Below the pieces are notes generated by a model. That model saw only the letters and a list, made by a program, of their open reading frames with translations. It was not told where the DNA came from and searched no databases. Shown here in pieces: positions 42,908 through 51,676 of a stretch of DNA of 60,154 nt. Position numbers and translations under genes: made by a program. Each line of letters begins with the position of its first letter. The first letter of the stretch is position 1. The stretch is from Bacillota bacterium (lineage in GTDB: Bacteria; Bacillota; Desulfotomaculia; Desulfotomaculales; Ammonificaceae): the NCBI GenBank assembly GCA_040755295.1, contig JBFMBK010000016.1:1-60154 (forward strand), read 5' to 3'.

Positions 42908-43045
42908 ATGAAAATCAAGACTTGCGAAGTAAAGATATTGTTTGATTCTTTTACGTCATCAGCCGGAACCGCAATTAATTCTCTGCTCGCGGAACCGGCT
43001 GATGTGATAGTCAAGATCAACGGCAAACGTAAGCTTACTTCTTAA
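42908..43045 (+). CDS. Possible 45-residue protein, weakly HPr-like
   Basis: An ATG opens a 45-codon frame with a plausible amino acid mix (Met-Lys-Ile-Lys-Thr-Cys-Glu-Val start; [12 protein letters not shown] near the end). The last two-thirds read like the Ala-helix and 'NxxYNGK' strand of HPr-family proteins, without the phosphorylated His. It overlaps the adk stop convergently by 11 nt and has only a poor SD (GAGGT 17 nt away). An interrupted 12-bp hairpin (42957-43003) lies within it. It could equally be a structured RNA or chance. Confidence 0.35.
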   Translation: MKIKTCEVKILFDSFTSSAGTAINSLLAEPADVIVKINGKRKLTS

Positions 43046-43673
43046 GCGCAGCCATTATATCCTTAAGCACGCCGCTGATTTGCTGATCTCCGTTAACGTC
43101 AAGGACCACACCCTGCTTATTGTAATAATCGATAAGCGGCTGGGTTTGAGCTTCGTAAACGTCAAGACGATTATTAACCGTGGCTTCGGTATCATCGCTC
43201 CGCTGGTATAGTTCGCCGCTGCATTTGTCGCATTTGCCTTCGTCTTTGGGTTTGTTGAATAATACGTGATAGGTGGAGCCGCAGGAACGGCAGACACGGC
43301 GCCCGGTCAACCTAGCAACAATTCTTTCCCGCGGTACGTTAATATTTATGACTCCGTTGAGCTTGATGGCCAGTTGCTTAAGGGATTCGTCAAGGGCTTC
43401 AGCCTGGGGTACAGTCCGCGGGAAACCGTCGAGAAGAAAACCCTCCTTGCAGCCTGCAAGCCGGTCCCTCACTACGCCGATGATGACGCTGTCCGGAACA
43501 AGCTTACCGGCGTCCATGAATTCCTTCGCCTTTTTCCCCATTTCGGTGCCTTGTTTTACCGCCTCGCGAAGCATGTCCCCCGTTGAGATGTGTGGAATCT
43601 TCAGTTCGTTGACCAACACCTCGGATTGTGTCCCTTTCCCGGCCCCCGGTGGCCCCATGATAAGCAGGTTCAC
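43035..43673 (-). CDS. adk: Adenylate kinase
   Basis: Interconverts ATP, ADP and AMP. It has a P-loop [10 protein letters not shown], Asp-Gly-Phe-Pro-Arg-Thr and a long-form LID with four cysteines (Cys-Arg-Ser-Cys and Cys-Asp-Lys-Cys) that bind zinc, as in Gram-positive enzymes. 212 residues. GTG start with GGGGGAGAGAAC. It stands outside the ribosomal protein operon where adk often lies. A dispersed palindrome occupies its leader. Confidence 0.97.
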   Translation of the reverse strand: MNLLIMGPPGAGKGTQSEVLVNELKIPHISTGDMLREAVKQGTEMGKKAKEFMDAGKLVPDSVIIGVVRDRLAGCKEGFLLDGFPRTVPQAEALDESLKQLAIKLNGVININVPRERIVARLTGRRVCRSCGSTYHVLFNKPKDEGKCDKCSGELYQRSDDTEATVNNRLDVYEAQTQPLIDYYNKQGVVLDVNGDQQISGVLKDIMAALKK

Positions 43674-43704
43674 GTTCTCTCCCCCTCCTGTAATTTGGTT
43701 GTAT

Positions 43705-43808
43705 CTATTCAGGCGTCCCGTCGTCGGGCGGCGACTTGAAAGACGTATTGTCTGCTTGCATATCGTCGCGTTCCGTCAACGAAACACTAAGCGCTGAATA
43801 GTTACCTT
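43705..43808. repeat. Dispersed palindrome, short copy 7
   Basis: CTATTCAGGCG and CGCTGAATAG are the outer arms; inside, GGCGGCGACTTG faces the complement in GCATATCGTCGCG. TGCTTGCAT and CGTTCCGTCAACGAAACACTAA match copy 1. Confidence 0.6.
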
Positions 43809-43844
43809 TGATTAGTGAAATCGGGTACTACCCGTTCTAAAAAA

Positions 43845-43922
43845 TGGTCGGGATGACAGGATTTGAACCTGCGACCTCACGGTCCCGAACCGTGCGCTCT
43901 AGCCAAACTGAGCTACATCCCG
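43845..43922 (-). tRNA. tRNA-Pro (anticodon CGG)
   Basis: The minus strand folds with acceptor CGGGATG/CATCCCG, D arm GCTC...GAGC, anticodon arm CACGG-TTCGGGA-CCGTG (anticodon CGG), T loop TTCAAAT, discriminator A and encoded CCA. Confidence 0.97.
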
Positions 43923-43939
43923 TCTAAACGACAGATTTA

Positions 43940-43968
43940 ATTATGCTCTAAAATCAAGCTAAAGTCAA
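43940..43968 (-). promoter_or_regulatory. Sigma-A promoter of tRNA-Pro
   Basis: TTGACT (43963-43968) and CATAAT (43940-43945) are 17 nt apart on the minus strand, 18 nt before the mature tRNA end. Confidence 0.85.
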
Positions 43969-44204
43969 GTGGCATGACGGCTTTTAACCTTCGCTGCGGA
44001 AGGCATGGAGGAGTCTATGGGTTAGAAAATCCTTCAAGAAAGAAATTAAGGTAAAATTCATTTTCACATGGCGGTGACCGGATTCCAATTGGCTTAAAAT
44101 CTCTCAAGCATTCGCCCATAATACGATAATGACTTTAGGCAAGCGTTAAGTAACAGGTAAAACCTCAAAATAGGTCTAATTCAGGTAATAAATGAGAAAC
44201 GGGC

Positions 44205-44233
44205 TTGAAGGAAATAGAATATGGACTTACAAT
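44205..44233 (+). promoter_or_regulatory. Likely sigma-A promoter of the diguanylate cyclase gene
   Basis: TTGAAG (44205-44210) and TACAAT (44228-44233) are 17 nt apart, about 35 nt before the ATG. The rest of the 346-nt gap back to tRNA-Pro shows nothing further that I can name. Confidence 0.55.
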
Positions 44234-44268
44234 AAAGACATATCAAAAAAACTAAAAATGAATTAAAA

Positions 44269-46053
44269 ATGCCGCACAGATCATTACGAAACCAGATACT
44301 TTCATTGATTGTTTTAGCTTTGGTGTTTCAGTCCGTAATCGCCTTTGTCTATACAACTTTTGTTCTCAAGAACTGCGCCGAGGAAGGCGCTGTGAGCAAA
44401 GTCAAGGGCGACCTTTACCTGGCTGAAGCACTGGTTGACGCCCTTTACCCCGGGCCGTGGAAGGAAAAAGGCAGCCGTCTTTATAAAGGCGGCACACTTA
44501 TGAATGGGAACGAAATTGTTAATAAGGTCACCAAATTGACCGGCGACACCTGTACCATATTCCTTCACGATACCAGGATTGCCACCACCGTTCCCGGGCC
44601 GTCCGGTAAGCCCGCCGTCGGAACGCGGGTTTCAGGCCCCGTCGACAAAGTAGTGCTGGAACAGGGCCAACCCTATTTCGGACAAGCCATTGTTGTGGGG
44701 AAACCTTACCAGACCGCCTATCTGCCGCTCAGGGACACCGAAGGCCGGGTGTTGGGAATCCTTTATGTCGGCACCCCGCAGACCCAGATCGACCGCATGA
44801 TCCGTGGTTTAATATTCAGTAGGTTAGTGTTGCTGGTTGTATTACTGGTCGCCCTCGGTCTCGTCGTCAGTACCGCAGCCTCCCGCTGGTTCAGCCCAAT
44901 ACGAAGCATTTCTCTTACCCTGAAAGCAATTGCGCGGGGTGATTATAACCTGCCGCTGGAACCGGCGCGCTATTCAGAGTTTGAAGGGATTACAGAGGCG
45001 GCTGAGCGGATGCGGTCCGATGTAAAGCGAAACTTTAACCGCTTGAACGATCTTTCGGGGTTTGGAATTCGGGCTTTTTCACTAATTAAAGAAGATGAGG
45101 CTTACGAACTCCTAATCCATTATTTGAAGCGCCTGGGCGTTGATGAGATTCTCATCGTGGTTATCGATGAAGGTCAAAGACAGGGCAAGGTCGTCGCTTA
45201 TTATTCGAGTATTACAGGTGAAGAGAAGTACAACTCCGGACAAGCGTCCCCGTTCGATTACCCGGTACTGAAGGACATTGATTATTGCCAGGCTGTCCGT
45301 ACGCAGGGGCCCTATGTCGTCGAGAATGTGGCCGACGATTTGGGGTGCCGGTATACCTGTGTGAACCCGGAAGTGAACAGCTACGTGTGTTACCCCCTGG
45401 CGATCGGCGGACGTGCCTTCGGGTGGGTCAGGCTCTGCAGCCTGAAGCCAAACTTTTTCGACCCCGAAATAAGAAAACCGCTTGAAGGCTTCGTTACGGT
45501 TACGGCGGCGGTGGTAGCCAACCTCAGGTTAAGCGAGCTCAATCGCAACCTGTCTCTTATCGATCCTCTTACCAATCTTTACAACCGTCGTTTTCTTGAA
45601 GAGTATTTCCATCGGCACATAGCGGAAGCAAACAGAAGACGGGAGGCTTTTGTTGTAATCTTTTTAGATATCGACCAGTTTAAGATTATTAACGATACAT
45701 ACGGGCACGAGTTCGGCGACAGGGTCCTAGCGAACGTTGCCCGGACGATTAAGGATTCACTTAGGGAGATGGACCTGATGGTTCGTTACGGTGGTGAAGA
45801 GTTCGTTATCGTTCTTCCAAATACAGATCTCCAAGGCGGGCTGGTTGTGGCCGAAAAATTAAGGCATAATGCGGCGTCGTCTTCTATTCGTCTGGCGTCG
45901 GGCGAGAGTTTCTTCCTAACTGTAAGTCTGGGGGTGGCGGAGTATTCACCCGGGAAGGGTATTACAAGCGATGAGATGATTCAACGCGCGGATGAGGCTA
46001 TGTACCAGGCAAAACTGATGGGTAAAAACAGGGTGGTCGCGTGGAAGAAGTAG
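44269..46053 (+). CDS. Membrane diguanylate cyclase (Cache-HAMP-GAF-like-GGDEF)
   Basis: 594 residues. Helix 1 (about 9-31), an extracytoplasmic Cache-like domain (about 35-182), helix 2 (about 186-206), HAMP (207-260), a GAF-like region with several cysteines (Gly-Cys-Arg-Tyr-Thr-Cys, Tyr-Val-Cys) at 265-415, and a GGDEF domain from about 425. The active site is Gly-Gly-Glu-Glu-Phe, and the Arg-Glu-Met-Asp five residues earlier is an intact inhibitory I-site. It should make cyclic di-GMP in response to an external ligand and be inhibited by its product. The ATG has no clear SD. Convergent with rex. Confidence 0.88.
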   Translation: MPHRSLRNQILSLIVLALVFQSVIAFVYTTFVLKNCAEEGAVSKVKGDLYLAEALVDALYPGPWKEKGSRLYKGGTLMNGNEIVNKVTKLTGDTCTIFLHDTRIATTVPGPSGKPAVGTRVSGPVDKVVLEQGQPYFGQAIVVGKPYQTAYLPLRDTEGRVLGILYVGTPQTQIDRMIRGLIFSRLVLLVVLLVALGLVVSTAASRWFSPIRSISLTLKAIARGDYNLPLEPARYSEFEGITEAAERMRSDVKRNFNRLNDLSGFGIRAFSLIKEDEAYELLIHYLKRLGVDEILIVVIDEGQRQGKVVAYYSSITGEEKYNSGQASPFDYPVLKDIDYCQAVRTQGPYVVENVADDLGCRYTCVNPEVNSYVCYPLAIGGRAFGWVRLCSLKPNFFDPEIRKPLEGFVTVTAAVVANLRLSELNRNLSLIDPLTNLYNRRFLEEYFHRHIAEANRRREAFVVIFLDIDQFKIINDTYGHEFGDRVLANVARTIKDSLREMDLMVRYGGEEFVIVLPNTDLQGGLVVAEKLRHNAASSSIRLASGESFFLTVSLGVAEYSPGKGITSDEMIQRADEAMYQAKLMGKNRVVAWKK

Positions 46054-46139
46054 TTACATCCATCAACCGGCGGTTGCCACTCCCTTTCGAGGATAATGGG
46101 AAACGACAATCACGACCTGCCTGTTTCTTGTCACAGGAC

Positions 46140-46802
46140 TTAAAGTTTCGGCTCGAACCAGTAGGATGGCTGCAGTTCCTTAAATCCGAGATTGAAGGTC
46201 AGGATCTCCAGTTTTATAGAAAGGTCAACATTCCTAATGATTATGTTCTCGTCGGCCTGGACCACGGCGGGTCCGAAGGTGAGAAGCGCTTCCACCCCGC
46301 TTTTTACCAGAAGGTCTGCCACCGGTTGCGTGGCTGATTGAGGCACGGCGATAATACCGATACGCACGCCGTGTTCCGCCACCACTTCGGGAACCTTTTC
46401 AATGGGCAGAACCTCAAGATCTTGGATGTGCTTGCCTATCTTCAAAAGATCGTTATCAAAAACGCCGACGATATTAAAACCACGATCCTTAAATCCGCGG
46501 TATGCACACAGCGCTGTGCCAAGGTTCCCCGCTCCTACCAGCACCACAGGCCATAACTGGGTTAGTCCCAGAATCTTTAAAATGTAACGCGTAAGATCTT
46601 TTACGTTATAACCGACGCCCCGCGTGCCAAACTCGCCGAAATAGGCAAGGTCTTTGCGCACCTGCGCGGGGCTGACTCCAACACCTTTGGCAATCTCACC
46701 GGAGGAAACAGTCACCACGCCGATTTTGTCCAGTCGGTCAAGATAGCGTGAATAAATCGACAACCTGCTTACCGTCGCCTCCGGAACACGCATTACCTTC
46801 AA
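46140..46802 (-). CDS. rex: Redox-sensing transcriptional repressor Rex
   Basis: Rex binds DNA when NADH/NAD+ is low and releases it when NADH rises, controlling fermentation and hydrogen genes in anaerobes. An N-terminal winged helix (Ser-Ser-Gly-Glu-Ile-Ala-x-Gly-Val-Gly-Val-Ser-Pro-Ala-Gln-Val-Arg-Lys-Asp-Leu) is followed by a Rossmann fold (Val-Gly-Ala-Gly-Asn-Leu-Gly-x-Ala-Leu). 220 residues from TTG 46802, which is 8 nt after AAGGAGG; ATG 46793 is the alternative. Upstream, a TGTTA-CGAA-TAACA palindrome at 46863-46876 might be an operator, but its spacing is 2 nt shorter than a standard Rex box. Confidence 0.94.
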   Translation of the reverse strand: MKVMRVPEATVSRLSIYSRYLDRLDKIGVVTVSSGEIAKGVGVSPAQVRKDLAYFGEFGTRGVGYNVKDLTRYILKILGLTQLWPVVLVGAGNLGTALCAYRGFKDRGFNIVGVFDNDLLKIGKHIQDLEVLPIEKVPEVVAEHGVRIGIIAVPQSATQPVADLLVKSGVEALLTFGPAVVQADENIIIRNVDLSIKLEILTFNLGFKELQPSYWFEPKL

Positions 46803-47029
46803 GCTCAATGCCTCCTTCAATTGCTGGTAAGCTCATCCGTATTAGTCTTTGCGGGTCTTGTTTGTTACGAATAACACGTGCGCATTTTCACTATCGATTG
46901 CGGGAAAACGCTTAATCACGCGCTTCAGGCGGAACAGCCTTTGGACTTGAGAAGGCGAAATTGAGAGGGTGCCGCGGCCTTATTATATCTAAGAGTGCAA
47001 ATTTGTGTCAATTGATTTTGAGAAATAAA

Positions 47030-47686
47030 TCACTTGGTTGATACGTCTAAAAGGTCTCTCACCGCTTTTGCCGGGTCCGGGGAACGAAACACCGAGGAGC
47101 CCGCCACCAGAACATTTGCCCCGTATTCTATCACCTTGGGAGCGGTTTCCACGTTTATTCCACCGTCGACCTCGATTTCTGCCTGAAGGTTCCTTAACGA
47201 AAGGGCGTTTTTGATATAGGTGATCTTGGGCAGCATCGCGGGTAGGAACTCCTGCCCGCCAAATCCGGGGTTGACGGTCATAACGAGGATTAAATCAACA
47301 AGGTCTAAGACGTAGTCTAATACCTCGGGGGGGGTAGCGGGATTCAGTGCCACTCCCGCCCTGATTCCCAGTTCCCGGATCGCGGCGAGTGTTCGGTGAA
47401 GGTGGGGGCACGCCTCGGCGTGCACCGTAAGTATGTCTGCGCCGGCGCGCGCAAAGTCAGCAAGATAGCGGTCGGGCGCGGCAATCATGAGGTGTACATC
47501 CAAAATAAGGCGGGTATGTGACCGGAGTGAGGCGACAACCTCCGGACCAATGGTGATATTCGGCACAAACCAGCCGTCCATAACGTCGACGTGCAGGTAA
47601 GCCACACCCGCCGGTTCGACCTTTCGGACTTCGTCTGCAAGATGGGCAAAATCCGCGGCTAAGATTGAAGGGGCTATTTTAATCAA
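47030..47686 (-). CDS. rpe: Ribulose-phosphate 3-epimerase
   Basis: A TIM-barrel enzyme of the pentose phosphate pathway. Ile-Ala-Pro-Ser-Ile-Leu-Ala-Ala-Asp opens it; His-x-Asp-Val-Met-Asp-Gly, Asp-Val-His-Leu-Met and Met-Thr-Val-Asn-Pro-Gly-Phe-Gly-Gly-Gln are metal- and phosphate-site motifs, and Asp-Gly-Gly-Ile-Asn-Val-like Val-Asp-Gly-Gly-Ile-Asn closes. 218 residues, TTG start. It overlaps the rsgA 3' end by 8 nt, the usual rsgA-rpe pair. Confidence 0.96.
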   Translation of the reverse strand: MIKIAPSILAADFAHLADEVRKVEPAGVAYLHVDVMDGWFVPNITIGPEVVASLRSHTRLILDVHLMIAAPDRYLADFARAGADILTVHAEACPHLHRTLAAIRELGIRAGVALNPATPPEVLDYVLDLVDLILVMTVNPGFGGQEFLPAMLPKITYIKNALSLRNLQAEIEVDGGINVETAPKVIEYGANVLVAGSSVFRSPDPAKAVRDLLDVSTK

Positions 47687-48563
47687 AGCGCTTCGTCCTT
47701 TCCTGTTTGGTTATACTATTCAGAAGACCGCAGTAACTGTCGTACCTGAAACGAGCGATGGCACCGGTTTTTACGGCCTGTTGCACGGTGCAATCAGGTT
47801 CATTCAGGTGTAGACAGTTGTTAAACCTACAACTTCCCAGCCTTGAGGCTATTTCCGGGAAATATCCTCCGAGGGCGGCGGGAGGAATTTCAGGGATATC
47901 AATACTCGTAAAACCTGGCGTATCGACAATAAAACCGCCGTCCCTTAAAGGAAGCAGTTCGGTCAGTCTTGTGACGTGGCGGCCGCGTCGGGTTTTGGGA
48001 TTGATTTCGCCGGTCTTAAGGCGGAGGCCTTGCTCGGCGGCGTTTAACAGGCTTGACTTCCCGACGCCCGATGGACCGGTGATTACGGTGATATACCCGG
48101 TTAAAATGGCGCGAAGCTCATCCACTCCCTCACCCGTCACGGCGCTGGTTAAAACAGAGTGGAAACCGATAAGTCCGTAAGTCTTAATCTCTTCGAGGCG
48201 GTTGATTTCCGGGTTGAGATCGATTTTATTAAAACAGATAATCGGCCGTATACGGGCAATTGTGCTTATCATAATGAGAGTGTCCAGCAGCTGAAAATTG
48301 GGTTCGGGCTCTAACGCCGCGAACACGATCAAGGCCTGTTCGACGTTAGTAACCAAAGGACGGACCAACTCCGTCCGCCTTGGTAGAAGCTCTTCAATTA
48401 CAAATCTGCCCGGGGTCGCCTCGTTGATTACCACCAAATCCCCGACACAGATCCGTGCCTTTACAAGCTTGCCGCGGCGCACGCATTGTCGTATTACGCC
48501 GGTGTTTTGCTCCATTACAAAATAAAAACCACCGTGAAACCGTACCACCTGACCAAACGGCAA
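47679..48563 (-). CDS. rsgA: Small ribosomal subunit biogenesis GTPase RsgA
   Basis: A circularly permuted GTPase that acts in late 30S assembly. An OB-fold comes first, then Asn-Lys-Ile-Asp (G4) before Gly-Pro-Ser-Gly-Val-Gly-Lys-Ser-Ser (G1) and Asp-Thr-Pro-Gly-Phe (G3). The C-terminal zinc site has Cys-Arg-Phe-x2-Cys-x-His-x5-Cys. I set the start at TTG 48563, 6 nt after GGGAGGT. That gives 294 residues, the normal length; the frame continues upstream only through repeat DNA to 48755. Confidence 0.95.
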   Translation of the reverse strand: MPFGQVVRFHGGFYFVMEQNTGVIRQCVRRGKLVKARICVGDLVVINEATPGRFVIEELLPRRTELVRPLVTNVEQALIVFAALEPEPNFQLLDTLIMISTIARIRPIICFNKIDLNPEINRLEEIKTYGLIGFHSVLTSAVTGEGVDELRAILTGYITVITGPSGVGKSSLLNAAEQGLRLKTGEINPKTRRGRHVTRLTELLPLRDGGFIVDTPGFTSIDIPEIPPAALGGYFPEIASRLGSCRFNNCLHLNEPDCTVQQAVKTGAIARFRYDSYCGLLNSITKQERTKRFD

Positions 48564-48580
48564 CCCCTGACCTCCCTCGG

Positions 48581-48815
48581 GAAATAGCGCTTCTTTCGGC
48601 GGGCGCGCCGATAAGCTGCGTATAGCTAATTTGGAGGTGAGAGGTAAGATGTTAGAGGTTAGAATTCTTGAAGGAATTCGTGAGCGAATTCCTTCTCTTT
48701 TCAGACCTCCGACCTCCAACCTCCAATGCTGTACGCTCCGGCCCGCCCCTACCAAGCTTTCGTGCTCTACCTGATTCTCCCCGCGCTCCGTATTGCGCTA
48801 TGTTCGTGAACTGCC
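48581..48815. repeat. Dispersed palindrome, composite copy 8
   Basis: The left element (GAAATAGCGCTTCTTTCGGC) abuts the rsgA SD. The centre is replaced by a nested palindrome, GGAGGTGAGAGG facing CCTCCAACCTCC, with tip GGAATTCG-TGAG-CGAATTCC (48673-48692). The right part (TCCCCGCGCTCCGTATTGCG) matches copy 6. Confidence 0.75.
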
Positions 48816-48828
48816 ATTTTCCACATTT

Positions 48829-48873
48829 TCATTCTTCAGCCGAAGCGGCCTCCGGCCGCATGGCGAACTCCTT
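48829..48873 (-). pseudogene. Duplicated 3' end of a UPF0182-type gene
   Basis: The minus strand encodes Glu-Phe-Ala-Met-Arg-Pro-Glu-Ala-Ala-Ser-Ala-Glu-Glu and a stop. This parallels the last residues of the UPF0182 protein at 39760 (Glu-Phe-Ala-Ile-Glu-Pro-Lys-Ala-Ala-Pro-Ala-Lys-Glu, stop). The matching DNA runs over about 95 nt (48777-48873 with 39711-39804), including downstream repeat sequence. The rest of the gene is not recognisable up to prkC, so this is a fragment. Confidence 0.6.
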
Positions 48874-49004
48874 CTTAAATGGAGCCTGATATTCACCGAA
48901 ACTCGTTGGCGCAAGGCAGGAGGTTCTGCGTTTTTCTATGTTGAAGCTTTGTATACATTTCCCCTATCAGAGACAGGACCTACGCGAATTAAGAGCAACT
49001 TTCT

Positions 49005-50804
49005 TTACGAAAGGTTTTGTTCACTCACAAGCCGGCCGTCCAGGTAAACGGAGATGGTCGCCGGTCCGTAGTATGTAACCGTTTCAGTCACACGCTCATT
49101 GGCGGGCTGGGATGCATTGTAAGCTTCCACTAGACCGCGGGAGTCGTTTACCGTTATTCGCAGCGAGTGATCCTGCCCGTCGTTCGGCATTTGAAGCCTG
49201 ACGGTCGCCTGCTTGGGCGTAGGACCGGGGCCTTCGCTTAAAGTAACATTAACCGCCTTTCCGGCTTCAAGGCTTGCGCCGGCCGCAGGATCTTGAGCCG
49301 TCACATATCCCACCGGGTACTGGGTGCTTGTCTGCTTGCCGATGGTTTCGCCGAGAATGAAACCCGTCTGGGTCAGTTTCTCCCTTGCGGTATCGAGGGT
49401 CAATCCGATAACACTGGGTACGGACTTTAGAACCGGTTTCGGCCCCCTGCTGACGAAAAGCTTAACGTCGCTATCTTTGGGACGCGTTACACCCGGGACC
49501 GGGTCCTGGTCCGAGACAAGACCGGCAGGAACATCGTCGCTGAAGACTTCCGTGCGCGATGCAACATTGAAACCTTCGTTCACGAGAATCATTTCCGCGT
49601 CTTGAAGCAGTTTGTCCCTGACATCGGGAACGGTGCACATCTGTGGTCCCAGGCTGGCAATAAGAGTTATAAGCCGTCCTTTCTTCACCCGGCTCCCGGG
49701 CTCTATGTCCTGTCTTATAACCTTACCTTTTTCTACATCGGTGCTGTTTATCTCCTGGACCTGGGAGCGCAATCCGTTTTCGCTGAGTGTTTGTTGCGCC
49801 ATACTAACGTTTTGCCCCTTGACGTCGGGAACGACAACTTCGGGAACATAAAGGTACCATTTGACCGCCCACCAGCTGCCGAAAAGCAATAATAAAAAGA
49901 CAGCGCCTAAAACAACGTAACCGACTGGCTTTAAGCGTCGCTTGCGCCTTATTATATCACCCCACCGTTCGTTAAGGTTGTCCCAGGGCAAGTCGTCCAG
50001 TAATTCACTGATCTCCGACGCCATGGCTTTTACCGATTGAAAACGCATGGGCGGGTTCTTGGCCATCGCCTTTTCAACAATTGCCGCGAGCGCCGCCGGA
50101 ACATCAGGATTTACTTTGCAGACCGGAACCGGATTATCCTGGATATGTTTGATTGCGACCGCAACCGGATTATCACCGGTGAAGGGCGGTTTCCCGGTGA
50201 GTGTCTCGTAAAGAACGGCGCCGAGGGAGTATATATCCGACCGGGCATCCGCGGGTTCTCCCCGGGCCTGTTCGGGAGAGATGTACTGCACGGAACCCAG
50301 AAGGGTCTTGGTGGCGGATAACGTGGTTCCACCCACAGCGCGTGCAATGCCGAAATCGGTAAGCTTGGCTCTTCCTGTCGCGGTAATCAGGATATTATGA
50401 GGCTTGACGTCGCGATGGACGATGCCCCTGGTGTGGGCGTGGTCCAGCGCGTCGCAAATGTCGCGCGCCACCACCATGGCGAGGCTCAGGTTCGCTTTTC
50501 CTTCTTTAATAAGTGATTTAAGGTTCTGCCCTTCGACAAACTCCATTACAAGATATTGAATCCCGTCATCGCTGCCGACGTCAAAGACACTTACGATGTT
50601 TGGGTGCGACAAACTTGCCACTGCACGCGCTTCATGGCGGAAACGGCGGATAAAGTCCTGGTCTTTGGTGAATTCATCCCGCAGTATCTTAATGGTGACG
50701 AAACGGTTCAGCAGCAGGTCCTGTCCCTTGTATACCACAGCCATCCCGCCGCCGCCTAGTTCCTGCAAGATCTTGTAGCGCTTCCCTAACACCCGGTCAA
50801 TCAT
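49005..50804 (-). CDS. prkC: Serine/threonine protein kinase PrkC with PASTA domains
   Basis: A cytoplasmic Hanks-type kinase (Gly-Gly-Gly-Gly-Met-Ala-Val-Val-Tyr near 17, His-Arg-Asp-Val-Lys-Pro-His-Asn, Asp-Phe-Gly-Ile-Ala-Arg) comes first. One membrane helix (about 293-315) follows, then three extracellular PASTA repeats (about 320-525). A C-terminal beta-rich domain of about 70 residues ends in a tyrosine-rich strand. PASTA domains bind muropeptides; PrkC signals cell-wall state and spore germination in Bacillus. 599 residues. ATG start with a modest GGGGAAC. Transcribed with the phosphatase upstream and rsgA-rpe downstream. Confidence 0.95.
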   Translation of the reverse strand: MIDRVLGKRYKILQELGGGGMAVVYKGQDLLLNRFVTIKILRDEFTKDQDFIRRFRHEARAVASLSHPNIVSVFDVGSDDGIQYLVMEFVEGQNLKSLIKEGKANLSLAMVVARDICDALDHAHTRGIVHRDVKPHNILITATGRAKLTDFGIARAVGGTTLSATKTLLGSVQYISPEQARGEPADARSDIYSLGAVLYETLTGKPPFTGDNPVAVAIKHIQDNPVPVCKVNPDVPAALAAIVEKAMAKNPPMRFQSVKAMASEISELLDDLPWDNLNERWGDIIRRKRRLKPVGYVVLGAVFLLLLFGSWWAVKWYLYVPEVVVPDVKGQNVSMAQQTLSENGLRSQVQEINSTDVEKGKVIRQDIEPGSRVKKGRLITLIASLGPQMCTVPDVRDKLLQDAEMILVNEGFNVASRTEVFSDDVPAGLVSDQDPVPGVTRPKDSDVKLFVSRGPKPVLKSVPSVIGLTLDTAREKLTQTGFILGETIGKQTSTQYPVGYVTAQDPAAGASLEAGKAVNVTLSEGPGPTPKQATVRLQMPNDGQDHSLRITVNDSRGLVEAYNASQPANERVTETVTYYGPATISVYLDGRLVSEQNLS

Positions 50805-50913
50805 TTATACCCGGTGTTCCCCTTTCCCTTATATATTGCCAGGTCTTATGTTTCAATGATTATGATGGATAGAGCCGGTATATTTAACAATCAGAAAGTG
50901 TATCGGTGCTCTT

Positions 50914-51624
50914 TCAATCTGTAATGCTTATCAGAATTAACGTGACGTTATCCTTGCCCCCGCGTTCAAGGGCAAGGTCTATAAGAGCGCCTGCCTGCTC
51001 CTCCAAGCCGCCTTGCCTGAGCAGGTTAAGGATGTCTTCAGCGGCAAGGTGATTCGTCAAACCATCGGTGCATAATACGATCCTGTCGCCCGTAAAAACG
51101 TTAACCGAACCGCTGTCCATTGATGTAGCGGGCTCGGTGCCCAGGGCGCGGCTTAAGACATTCCGGTAAGGGTGGCTTTCCGCTTCCTCCGGTGTAAGTT
51201 TTCCCTGGCGGACATAAGTTGACACCAGGGAGTGGTCCCGTGTAAATTGGGTTATCTCATCGTTCCGTATCAGGTATCCCCTGCTGTCTCCGATATGCAC
51301 CCAGTAAAGCGATTGAGCCTGGATGACGCAGGCGGTTAAGGTGGTTCCCATTCCGCCGTACTCTTTATTCTCCTGAGCGGCGGCGTATACAACCCGGTTC
51401 GCCTCACCGGCGGCGGTCATCAGTTGCGGCAGCGGATCGGTGCGGATTCCCTGGCTCAAGGTTATTTTCAGGCATTCGATAGCAAGCCGGCTGGCCACCT
51501 CTCCCGCCTGGTGCCCTCCCATACCGTCGGCTACTGCGAAAAGGCCGATTTCCGGAAAAGTAAGGAGATTATCCTCATTATTCGGCCTTACGAGCCCCTT
51601 TTCACTTCGTGCGATCCACTCCAC
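50914..51624 (-). CDS. stp: Protein phosphatase 2C, Stp/PrpC type
   Basis: Dephosphorylates PrkC and its targets. PP2C metal-site motifs are present: Arg-Pro-Asn-Asn-Glu-Asp-Asn, Val-Ala-Asp-Gly-Met-Gly-Gly-His, Gly-Asp-Ser-Arg-Gly-Tyr, Cys-Thr-Asp-Gly-Leu-Thr and Gly-Gly-Lys-Asp-Asn-Val-Thr. 236 residues; GTG start after CCGGAGGAAAACAA. The kinase-phosphatase pair is the standard Firmicutes arrangement. Confidence 0.95.
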   Translation of the reverse strand: MEWIARSEKGLVRPNNEDNLLTFPEIGLFAVADGMGGHQAGEVASRLAIECLKITLSQGIRTDPLPQLMTAAGEANRVVYAAAQENKEYGGMGTTLTACVIQAQSLYWVHIGDSRGYLIRNDEITQFTRDHSLVSTYVRQGKLTPEEAESHPYRNVLSRALGTEPATSMDSGSVNVFTGDRIVLCTDGLTNHLAAEDILNLLRQGGLEEQAGALIDLALERGGKDNVTLILISITD

Positions 51625-51676
51625 TTGTTTTCCTCCGGGAGTTCTTTATAAAAAAGGTTGCCTTTCGGGTTAGCGG

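Noticed and set aside
42769-43026. An 85-codon minus-strand frame between the zinc-ribbon gene and adk
   Set aside because: It has no Shine-Dalgarno, its composition is that of translated AT-rich noncoding DNA, and the opposite strand offers the more plausible small frame.
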